A DNA stretch of 9,091 nucleotides. Source: Fimbriimonadaceae bacterium (GTDB taxonomy: Bacteria; Armatimonadota; Fimbriimonadia; Fimbriimonadales; Fimbriimonadaceae). The position numbers were made by a program, and so were the translations under genes. The stretch spans positions 1 to 9,091 of the forward strand of contig JAKRSE010000309.1 in the NCBI GenBank assembly GCA_022402505.1, in the 5' to 3' direction. Of this stretch, positions 1 to 5,497 are shown piece after piece (the first letter of the stretch is position 1; each line of letters opens with the position of its first letter). Below the pieces are notes generated by a model, which was given only the letters and a program-made list of their open reading frames with translations, searched no databases and was not told the origin of the DNA.

Positions 1-102
1 CTGGGCGAAGACCGGGAAGAGGATGGCGGCCAGAATCGCGATGATCGCGATGACCACAAGAAGCTCGATCAGGGTGAAAGCCTGGCGGGTTCGGTTCAGC
101 AT
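1..102 (-). CDS. Prepilin-type N-terminal cleavage/methylation domain protein (5' end only)
   Basis: Only the first 34 codons lie in the window; the gene runs off the left edge. The peptide begins MLNRTRQAFTLIELLVV and continues as a hydrophobic helix ending ILFPVFAQ. This is a class III (type IV pilin / type II secretion pseudopilin) signal: a short basic leader of 8 residues, cleavage expected before Phe9, and the conserved Glu at position 5 of the mature protein (Glu13 here). Such proteins are processed by a PilD-type prepilin peptidase and anchored in the inner membrane or assembled into pilus-like fibres. The PVFAQ ending of the helix resembles DUF1559/H-X9-DG-type pseudopilins, abundant in Planctomycetes and Armatimonadota; the latter favour this exact wording. 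The start is the ATG at 102-100, the only start consistent with the leader. There is no good Shine-Dalgarno sequence; a weak GGGA lies inside a hairpin. The specific role cannot be told from the fragment. Confidence 0.9.
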   Translation of the reverse strand, partial: MLNRTRQAFTLIELLVVIAIIAILAAILFPVFAQ

Positions 103-108
103 GAGGGT

Positions 109-143
109 TTCCCGGGCGGAACCGATGCGGCCCCACCCGGGAA
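109..143 (-). promoter_or_regulatory. Hairpin just upstream of the prepilin start codon
   Basis: The plus strand has TTCCCGGG at 109-116 and its exact reverse complement CCCGGGAA at 136-143. After one C/A mismatch two more G-C pairs extend the stem inward, and CCG/CGG can pair in the loop around 122-130. In the mRNA the stem ends only 6 nt before the AUG, so the ribosome-binding region, including the only GGGA, is base-paired. It could limit translation until opened. No U-run follows it, so it is not an intrinsic terminator. The pairing is directly visible; the regulatory role is inferred. Confidence 0.5.
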
Positions 144-197
144 GATCAACGACGGCCGGAGGCCTTCCTCAGCCGACTCAGCGTTTGCTTAACCGAG

Positions 198-230
198 ATT
201 TAATATATAAGTTTCGTTAGTCCCAAGAAA
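198..230 (-). promoter_or_regulatory. Candidate sigma-70-type promoter for the prepilin gene
   Basis: A conspicuous AT-rich patch (about 198-216) stands out in GC-rich surroundings. On the minus strand, TTGGGA (226-221) is followed after exactly 17 nt by TTAAAT (203-198). An alternative -10 is TATATT (207-202), which has only a poor -35 at 17 nt (TTTCTT, 230-225). Transcription would start near position 190 and give a leader of about 85-90 nt that contains the hairpin at 109-143. The patch begins just after the stop codon of the glycoside hydrolase, so the prepilin gene may have its own promoter rather than depend on read-through. Confidence 0.4.
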
Positions 231-232
231 GC

Positions 233-2833
233 TCAACCGCGCACGATCTCGTACCACATCGTCCGGCCCAGCGCGAAGCTGAGTCGGCCGTTTCGGTAGG
301 TCGCCGCGACCTCGCCCTGACGCCTGCCATCCGGACCGAGCCGGAAGACGCGCATCCGCTGCGGGACCCGGATCGAGACCGTGCCGGGAACGACTTCCGC
401 CTTCACCGGGCCTCGGCCCCACTGATCCGCCACCGACGTGCGGTCCGCGTTCCAGGCCATGCCCTGATTCTCGACCCGCCCGCCGACCGTGAGAAGCATC
501 TTCCGAGCCGAAGCCAAGGTCGGCGAACCGACCGCGTTCAGCGAGATCGCCCCGTAGTTGGCTCCGAACCGGCCGAGGTTCAGGGTGAGGGGTCCGGCGG
601 TCGTGGTCCGGCCGCCGATGAACCCGAAGGCGCCCGCCGCCCCCGGTCCCGCGAAGGTCGCAACCCGGCTCGCTCCCGTGCCGCTGAGGCCGTAGAGCGG
701 AGTTCCCGGCCGTCCCGTGCGGACGATTCGAGCCGACTTGACCTCCGGCAGAACCTTCATCGCCAGCCGCTCCTTCAGCGGGTCGGCGCCCCCGGAATTG
801 CTCCAGGCGACCGAGGCGGTGAGGGTCTGGAGCCAGGGCTGAGAAGGCAGCTGCAGCACGGCCCGAGCCGACGGCGGAGCGATCAGCCCCTGGCGGAAGA
901 TCATCGCCGCCATCGGGAAGAACGCGCTCTTCGCCGGGTTCCGCGACATGTCGAAGTAGTTGTCGTAGGCGTCGTTCACCCGCCCCGTGCCGGTCGCGCC
1001 CCAGTCGAAGGTGTAGATGGCATCCCAATCCTGCCAGGCCGCGAAGGTGGCATAGGCGGGCATCATCTCGACCTGAAAGTCGCTGGGCGCCGGGTGGTTG
1101 TACTCACTGACCGAATGGGGCATCCCCGCCGCTCGGTAGACGGCCAGGGCGCCCAGAGTTCCGTTCCCGGCTCCCAGGACATCCACGATGGCCCGCCGCT
1201 CCACGCGGTAGTTGACCGGATCCCAATCCGAGCCGAGGAAGGTCGGGTGGTTCCAGTAGGCGTGGTCGTCCCAGAAGGTGCTCTCGCGCTCACGCAGGAA
1301 GGTCGTCAGCCCGCCCCAGCTCGCCTGGGTCTGGATGATGTGGGTGTTGCGGAAGCCGAGGTCCTCGATGAGGAACTTCCGGAAGTCGGCCTGGTAGGCG
1401 GCTTCGGTCTCGGCCAGGAACTGCAGCCAGTCCTGGCTCCTTCGGCTGCCGTCCTGCAGGGGGATCGAAAGGTTCCGCCGGGCCAGAGATTCACCGGCCG
1501 GAATCCCCGCCGTGAAGGTCCCCTCGCGCACCACGAGGTCGGCCACTTCCAGCCGAGCCCGCATCGCTCCGAGGACGAATCCGACCCGGACGTGGTTCGG
1601 CTGAGCGTTCTTGGCCTGCCAGCTGAGGCTGAAGTTCTGCCACTCCGGAGTCACCCGAACCGTGGCCCCCAACCCGACATCGCTCCAGTCCGGAATGTCG
1701 AGTCGGCTGGTCACGTTCACGGCGACGGGCTTGTCGGCTCGGGCCCGGAACTGCATCGTGTAGGTCCGACCGTTCTGCAGATTGAGCCCCGGCATGTGGG
1801 TCTGGATGTGCCAGTCCGGTCCGCTGTGGCTGCGGACCTCGATGGCGAAGCCCTGCGAAGTGGCGCCGGGAGTCGCCTGATAGGTGACGTCGCTGTCGCT
1901 CTGGTTCTCCCAGGTCCAGGCTCGGTTCTGGGGCACCAGGTTCGGTCCGGTCAGTCGGTTCTCAGCCCGCCAGGCCTGGGCCAGAGCGGAATCGGTCTTG
2001 TACCGGACGGAGACCCAGTCCATCCAGAGGTCGAGCAGGGTCTCCTTGAAGGGGCTCGGCAGAGCCTCCAGGCCCGCGCCCGGCGATTCGCCCGGCCAGC
2101 CGACCAGGGAGTTCTCGTTGTTGACCTCGATCTTCAGCAGAGCCGGATCGTCCTTATACTTCAGCTTGGTGTAGGGGTTCACCCGGTCCAAAAGCTCCTT
2201 GGCGTACTCCTTCTGAAGCTCGATCATCCGGGGATGGAAGATGTCCACCTTCTTGCCGAAGTTCTGCTGGATGTCGCGGACTGTGGCCGGGAGTCCGAGC
2301 TCGGGGATGTATTCCCTCGCCGTCTGCAGATTGATGTTCGAATAGATGCCGTTGCGCTTGAGCGCGGCGATGAAGTAGTCGAGCTTGTCCAGCTGGACCG
2401 GGTCGATCTCGATGAAGGTCCGCCCCGGCTTCCAGATCGTGCCGCCGTCCAGAGCCCAGCCGTTGTTCATGTGGTGGAAACGGACCAGGTTGATTCCCAG
2501 CGTCTTCATCCGCCGGGCGATCTTCTCGGCGTCCTGCTTCTCCGGAAAGACCGAGTGGCCGGTGACGTTCGTCCCGAAGAATCGGACCCGCCGGCCCGTC
2601 TTCGATTCGACAAATCGGCCGTTGCGGGTGACGATCCAGCCGTTGGCGCCCGCCGGAACCGGGTTCAGGAAGCTCGCATCGGCGGCGCCGCCTGTCGGCA
2701 CGGCGTCCCAGGGCAGGACGAAGGGAAAGGCGTTCCTGGGGTCCAGAGGCGGGATGGACGGAGACGTTCCCTGTCCGGTCGCGGCGCTGAAGGCGACCAG
2801 AGCGAGAGCTGCTCCGCTGCAGAATCCCTTCAT
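233..2833 (-). CDS. Secreted clan GH-A-like (GH5-type) glycoside hydrolase with internal carbohydrate-binding domain
   Basis: This 866-residue protein starts with a Sec signal peptide (MKGFCSGAALALVAFSAATG, cleavage near residue 20). An N-terminal strand region with FFGTNVTG (85-92) leads into a TIM barrel with LGINLVRFHHMNNGW (112-126). KIEVNNEN (234-241) supplies the probable acid/base Glu240 after Asn239; DDHAYWNHP (522-530) and SEYNHP (576-581) supply a barrel strand and the probable nucleophile Glu577. Residues about 300-440 look like a CBM4/9-type beta-sandwich lying between the two catalytic glutamates. Residues about 650-866 form a C-terminal beta-rich domain with LLTVGGRVENQGMAWNADR (780-798). 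It should hydrolyse beta-linked polysaccharide outside the cytoplasm; the substrate cannot be read from sequence. An in-frame TAG 15 nt upstream fixes the ATG at 2833 as the first possible ATG; AAGGTG lies 14 nt before it, too far for a normal SD. The exact GH family is uncertain. Confidence 0.85.
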   Translation of the reverse strand: MKGFCSGAALALVAFSAATGQGTSPSIPPLDPRNAFPFVLPWDAVPTGGAADASFLNPVPAGANGWIVTRNGRFVESKTGRRVRFFGTNVTGHSVFPEKQDAEKIARRMKTLGINLVRFHHMNNGWALDGGTIWKPGRTFIEIDPVQLDKLDYFIAALKRNGIYSNINLQTAREYIPELGLPATVRDIQQNFGKKVDIFHPRMIELQKEYAKELLDRVNPYTKLKYKDDPALLKIEVNNENSLVGWPGESPGAGLEALPSPFKETLLDLWMDWVSVRYKTDSALAQAWRAENRLTGPNLVPQNRAWTWENQSDSDVTYQATPGATSQGFAIEVRSHSGPDWHIQTHMPGLNLQNGRTYTMQFRARADKPVAVNVTSRLDIPDWSDVGLGATVRVTPEWQNFSLSWQAKNAQPNHVRVGFVLGAMRARLEVADLVVREGTFTAGIPAGESLARRNLSIPLQDGSRRSQDWLQFLAETEAAYQADFRKFLIEDLGFRNTHIIQTQASWGGLTTFLRERESTFWDDHAYWNHPTFLGSDWDPVNYRVERRAIVDVLGAGNGTLGALAVYRAAGMPHSVSEYNHPAPSDFQVEMMPAYATFAAWQDWDAIYTFDWGATGTGRVNDAYDNYFDMSRNPAKSAFFPMAAMIFRQGLIAPPSARAVLQLPSQPWLQTLTASVAWSNSGGADPLKERLAMKVLPEVKSARIVRTGRPGTPLYGLSGTGASRVATFAGPGAAGAFGFIGGRTTTAGPLTLNLGRFGANYGAISLNAVGSPTLASARKMLLTVGGRVENQGMAWNADRTSVADQWGRGPVKAEVVPGTVSIRVPQRMRVFRLGPDGRRQGEVAATYRNGRLSFALGRTMWYEIVRG

Positions 2834-2906
2834 CGATCCGACTATGACACCTTGACGGAGCAGGGTGCATTCCCGTGCCCTGGGCCGTCAGAATCGGTAC
2901 AGAACC

Positions 2907-4001
2907 ATGACGAATTGGAAGCTCTTCGGAATCGCGGCGGCGGTCGCCTGTCTGACGTCTCCGGCCCTGGCCGATCTCGGCCTTGGCGGCTCCCGTTCGG
3001 CCGGCATGGGCGGAGCGGGACTCGCCCTCGGCAACGATCCCGAAGGCCCGGGAGCCAGGAATCCCGCCTGGTACGCCCTGAACCCGCGCAACCGCTTCTC
3101 CTTCCCCAATCTTCGCTACACCTTTGACGGAATCGGCTGGGGCGAGCTGGACGACTTCTTCGGGAGCGCCTCTTCCGGAGCGCTCGACTCCGACCGTCTC
3201 GGCGAGCTGGCCCGGACCTTCGGGCACCGGGACGTGCGCTTCGGCCTTGGGCTCGGCTTCGGCTTTCAGGCGGGCAGCTTCGGCCTCGATCTCCGGGCGG
3301 ATGGGAACGGTCTGACGACGCCGAACGCCTCTCTGGCCGGATGGGTGGCGGGCGGCTCGAACCTCGCCGCGGTCCCCGCGGATGCCCGGCTCGACGGCTA
3401 CGGCCTCGCCCGGCTGGAGCTGGGGCTCTCCCTCGGGCAGAAGCTTGACGTGCCCATCGGCGACCTGGCGGTCGGCGGCCGGCTGAAGATCACTCGGAGC
3501 TACTACAACCACAGCTTTGCCGGACAGGCCGAGATCATCAGCGGCACCGCCACCGGCGCAGTGGAGATGAACGGTCAGGACGTGCTGGAAGAGACGGGCA
3601 TCGGCCTCGACCTGGGCGCGAATCTCGAGCCCTCCGCCCTGCCGGGACTCTCCCTGACCGTCGTCTGGAACAACTTCATCGAGCCGAGCAACCGGATCAA
3701 CGCCTCGGTTCCCTTCTCGCTGACCCGGGAAGGCGTGAAGCCCTTCTCCCGGTCGCTCGACCTCGGCGCGGCCTACCGGCTCGGACCCATCACCGGAGCC
3801 TTCGACCTGATCGACGTGTTCAGCGAGGCGGGCCCCAGGGACGTCCGGATCGGAGGCGAGGCGGCGCTGGGCCGTCTGCTGGCGGTCCGGACGGGCTGGT
3901 CGTCACTCTTCGGTCCGACGATCGGCGCCGGGATCGGCGGATTCAACATCTCCTACGCCCAGCGCCTGCCCCTCCAGGCGGGCTACGCGATCCGGTTCTA
4001 G
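2907..4001 (+). CDS. Outer-membrane beta-barrel protein (TraF_2/PorV/FadL-like)
   Basis: The protein has 364 residues. A signal peptide (MTNWKLFGIAAAVACLTSPA, then LA; cleavage after Ala22) is followed by GGSRSAGMGGAGLALGND (27-44) and RNPAWYA (51-57). The pattern of RSAGMGGAG followed by an NPA turn is typical of the N-terminus of PorV-, TraF_2- and FadL-like barrels. The rest alternates short hydrophobic beta strands with Gly/Asp turns, and the protein ends LPLQAGYAIRF, with the terminal aromatic residue that BAM recognises in barrel proteins. It should sit in the outer membrane; cargo or partner is unknown. I chose the ATG at 2907 because it gives a normal signal peptide. A GTG at 2865 would add 14 residues (MHSRALGRQNRYRT); it has GGAG 4 nt upstream and cannot be excluded. 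The ATG itself has no SD. The gene diverges from the glycoside hydrolase, which may hint at export or uptake linked to polysaccharide use. Confidence 0.75.
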   Translation: MTNWKLFGIAAAVACLTSPALADLGLGGSRSAGMGGAGLALGNDPEGPGARNPAWYALNPRNRFSFPNLRYTFDGIGWGELDDFFGSASSGALDSDRLGELARTFGHRDVRFGLGLGFGFQAGSFGLDLRADGNGLTTPNASLAGWVAGGSNLAAVPADARLDGYGLARLELGLSLGQKLDVPIGDLAVGGRLKITRSYYNHSFAGQAEIISGTATGAVEMNGQDVLEETGIGLDLGANLEPSALPGLSLTVVWNNFIEPSNRINASVPFSLTREGVKPFSRSLDLGAAYRLGPITGAFDLIDVFSEAGPRDVRIGGEAALGRLLAVRTGWSSLFGPTIGAGIGGFNISYAQRLPLQAGYAIRF

Positions 4002-4048
4002 AGCGAACTCGCACCCCCAGGTCACTTCCGTCTGCATGACAGGGGTGC

Positions 4049-4096
4049 CCTGGCCTGTGGACGGACCTCCGGTCCGGATCGGCGTCGCAGGCCAGG
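4049..4096. repeat. Nested inverted repeat in convergent intergenic region
   Basis: CCTGGCCTG (4049-4057) and CAGGCCAGG (4088-4096) are perfect 9-bp inverted arms. Between them lies a second inverted repeat, CGGACC (4062-4067) - TCC - GGTCCG (4071-4076). The element lies between the stop codons of two convergent genes, so a bidirectional transcription stop is the simplest role. No T-run flanks either side, so it is not a textbook intrinsic terminator. It could instead be a protein-binding or dispersed palindromic element. Confidence 0.5.
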
Positions 4097-4111
4097 TGTA
4101 GGTGGCGGCCG

Positions 4112-4129
4112 TCAAAAGGATCAAAAGGA
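4112..4129. repeat. Tandem 9-bp direct repeat, TCAAAAGGA x2
   Basis: Two exact, adjacent copies of TCAAAAGGA occupy 4112-4120 and 4121-4129. On the minus strand this reads TCCTTTTGATCCTTTTGA, about 50 nt after the stop of the membrane-protein gene. It follows a weak GC-rich stem (GGATCC and GGTTCC arms around 4127-4153), so the T-rich stretches may help end that gene's transcript. The repeat is seen directly; the terminator role is a guess. Confidence 0.5.
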
Positions 4130-4177
4130 ACCCGGCTCCGCCTCGGATCCGTATAGGCGTGACCAGGCCCGAGGCGA

Positions 4178-4888
4178 TCAGCCCTTCGGGAACGATCCTT
4201 CCGACTCCGCCACCAGGTAGCGGGCCGTCATCTGGACGGAATGCTTCTCGAACAGGTCGCCCATGACCCGGATCAGGCTGCTGTGGACCACGAGCATCTC
4301 CACGATCGGGGCGACCAGGGCGAACGGGATCACCCGGGCGACATGCTCGCTGACCAGCTTGATCAGGTGGATGAGCAGCAGCATGATGGGCACCGTGATG
4401 AGCAGGAAGAGCAGGGTCCACTTGAACCCTTCCAGCTGGAGCGGCAGGAGGTCGCGCTCCAGGGCCAGAAACCGGCCGAACGGGCTGGGCGAACGCACCA
4501 GGTACATGCGGCGGTGGGCGGCATACCAGATGACCTGGAACCCGATCGTGCCGAAGATGTTCGCGAACAACAGTCCGATCAGGAAGCCTTCGGTGGGGTT
4601 GCCGGACGAGTATTGAAACACGGTTCCGAGCACCGGACCGAAGATCCCAAACACGCCGGAGAGGATGAAGGTGGCAAAGAGCCGGCCGCGGAAGGCGTTG
4701 GCGAGCTTCTCCGGCTCATCCCGCATCCGGTCCAGGTTCATGTTCGCCAGGGCGAGGCGGGCGCTGCGGACGTCTTCACAGATCCGGCGCCAGTGGTAAC
4801 TGGGCCGGAGGAACTGGCGAATGTAGGCCAATACCGAAGCCGGGCCCCGTTCCTGCGGTCTGCCTGTGGGCGGGCCCTGCTCCTCCAT
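4178..4888 (-). CDS. Four-helix integral membrane protein of unknown function
   Basis: The product is 236 residues from the ATG at 4888. Residues 1-69 are hydrophilic and partly helical (VLAYIRQFLRPSYHWRRI; then RLALANMNLDRMRDEPEKLA). Four hydrophobic segments follow at about 70-92 (LFATFILSGVFGIFGPVLG), 101-123, 155-177 (LLFLLITVPIMLLLIHLI) and 184-204, then a cytoplasm-like tail. The long loop between helices 2 and 3 holds RRMYLVRSPSPFGRFLALER. I do not recognise a family and propose no function. The start is uncertain: a TTG at 4909 would add 7 residues, while a perfect GGAGG (4907-4903) lies 14 nt before ATG 4888 but 7 nt before an out-of-frame ATG at 4895 that opens only a 39-codon frame. 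The gene is divergent from hsp20-lon, and a 9-bp inverted repeat covers its SD region. Confidence 0.7.
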   Translation of the reverse strand: MEEQGPPTGRPQERGPASVLAYIRQFLRPSYHWRRICEDVRSARLALANMNLDRMRDEPEKLANAFRGRLFATFILSGVFGIFGPVLGTVFQYSSGNPTEGFLIGLLFANIFGTIGFQVIWYAAHRRMYLVRSPSPFGRFLALERDLLPLQLEGFKWTLLFLLITVPIMLLLIHLIKLVSEHVARVIPFALVAPIVEMLVVHSSLIRVMGDLFEKHSVQMTARYLVAESEGSFPKG

Positions 4889-4897
4889 CTGCCATGT

Positions 4898-4938
4898 CTT
4901 CGCCTCCAAAACTGCCCCCGGGTGGAGGCGAGGCGAAG
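4898..4938. promoter_or_regulatory. 9-bp inverted repeat between membrane-protein gene and hsp20-lon; covers the SD
   Basis: TCGCCTCCA (4900-4908) is matched by its exact reverse complement TGGAGGCGA (4923-4931), with a 14-nt spacer. Because GAGGCGA is repeated in an overlapping way (4925-4931 and 4930-4936), a second 9-bp register exists: CTTCGCCTC (4898-4906) with GAGGCGAAG (4930-4938). In the minus-strand mRNA the GGAGG SD (4907-4903) is the downstream arm of either stem, so it could be hidden. As DNA, paired arms between two divergent genes would also suit a repressor operator. The layout of two 9-bp arms recalls CIRCE, but the sequence is not CIRCE. Confidence 0.45.
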
Positions 4939-4944
4939 GCTCAG

Positions 4945-4972
4945 TTTACATCACGGTCCGGCCGAGGATAGG
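4945..4972 (+). promoter_or_regulatory. Weak candidate promoter for hsp20-lon
   Basis: TTTACA (4945-4950) is a 5/6 match to the -35 consensus and is followed after 16 nt by GATAGG (4967-4972), a poor 3/6 match to the -10. This lies about 70 nt before the hsp20 start. No CIRCE element (TTAGCACTC and its complement) is present, so HrcA control of the usual kind is not supported. A heat-shock or alternative sigma factor promoter could lie here unrecognised. Confidence 0.25.
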
Positions 4973-5031
4973 TTGCGATCGGCTCCGGTCCCGAGGTGGG
5001 GCGACTCTCCCGCGCCGGGTCGTGCAGAATG

Positions 5032-5044
5032 AAAGGTCACGGAG
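5032..5044 (+). promoter_or_regulatory. Ribosome-binding site of hsp20
   Basis: AAAGGT at 5032-5037 stands 7 nt before the ATG at 5045, a good SD position. A second purine block, GGAG (5041-5044), abuts the start codon and is too close to serve. This is the best-placed SD for an annotated start in the window and supports 5045 as the hsp20 start. Confidence 0.6.
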
Positions 5045-5497
5045 ATGGATGCCGACAAGCTGTTCGACACAATGGCCCAGCTTGGAGCTCTGATCCACGG
5101 GTCGCCGAGGGATTCCCAGTCGAGCCAAGGGACGGACACATGGAGCCCCCGACTCGACCTTCTGGAAGCCGAGGCGGCCTACGTCGTCCGGGTCGAAATC
5201 GCCGGGGTGCCGCCCAGCCGACTCTCCCTGACGTATGAAGGAAGGCTGAACCGGCTGACCATCCGAGGCGAACGGGAAGAGGCCCCCCGCGCCGACACCC
5301 GAACCGTGCCCCATCGTCTGGAGATCGAGTACGGCGGCTTCGTCCGGCACCTCGACCTCCCCGGCGACCCGGTGGACCTGCAGGGAGCCTGCAGCCGGCT
5401 GAGCCAGGGAATGCTGACCCTGGTCCTGCCCAAGATCCGAGAGGAGCAGGTCACGGTCATCATCAGCGAGACGATTTCAATCACCACCAAGCCATGA
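5045..5497 (+). CDS. hsp20: Small heat-shock protein, Hsp20/alpha-crystallin family
   Basis: This 150-residue ATP-independent holdase binds unfolding proteins in the cytoplasm and keeps them available for refolding or degradation. A short N-terminal arm (1-32) precedes an alpha-crystallin domain at about 33-130: WSPRLDLLEAEAAYVVRVEI opens it, followed by AGVPPSRLSL (53-62), LTIRGEREE (71-79), YGGFVRHLDLP (96-106) and the hallmark A-x(6)-G-x-L stretch ACSRLSQGMLTLVLPK (115-130). The C-terminal tail carries an I-x-I motif (Ile144-Ser-Ile146), which docks onto neighbouring subunits in sHSP oligomers. Length and motifs are normal for the family, so the gene looks intact. Its stop overlaps the lon start as ATGA (5494-5497), making a two-gene operon in which holding and proteolysis of damaged proteins are co-produced. 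Confidence 0.93.
   Translation: MDADKLFDTMAQLGALIHGSPRDSQSSQGTDTWSPRLDLLEAEAAYVVRVEIAGVPPSRLSLTYEGRLNRLTIRGEREEAPRADTRTVPHRLEIEYGGFVRHLDLPGDPVDLQGACSRLSQGMLTLVLPKIREEQVTVIISETISITTKP

Noticed and set aside
1094..3127. 677-codon plus-strand frame opposite the glycoside hydrolase
   Set aside because: It spans the hydrolase, the divergent promoter region and the start of the barrel gene. It has no domain and shadow-like composition.
2154..3512. 452-codon minus-strand frame spanning hydrolase 5' end and barrel gene
   Set aside because: It runs across two well-supported divergent genes in a different frame and has low-complexity Arg/Gly/Ala content.
3903..4421. 172-codon minus-strand frame over the convergent gap
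   Set aside because: Its His/Pro/Arg-rich sequence has no motif, and it overlaps the membrane-protein gene and the end of the barrel gene.
4909..4947. AAACTG (4909-4914) and CAGTTT (4942-4947) as an operator
   Set aside because: The arms are only 6 bp and 27 nt apart, which is easily chance. The 9-bp repeat in the same place is much stronger.
4909..5044. CIRCE (HrcA) operator before hsp20
   Set aside because: No TTAGCACTC or GAGTGCTAA half-site is present; the inverted repeat there has a different sequence and spacing.
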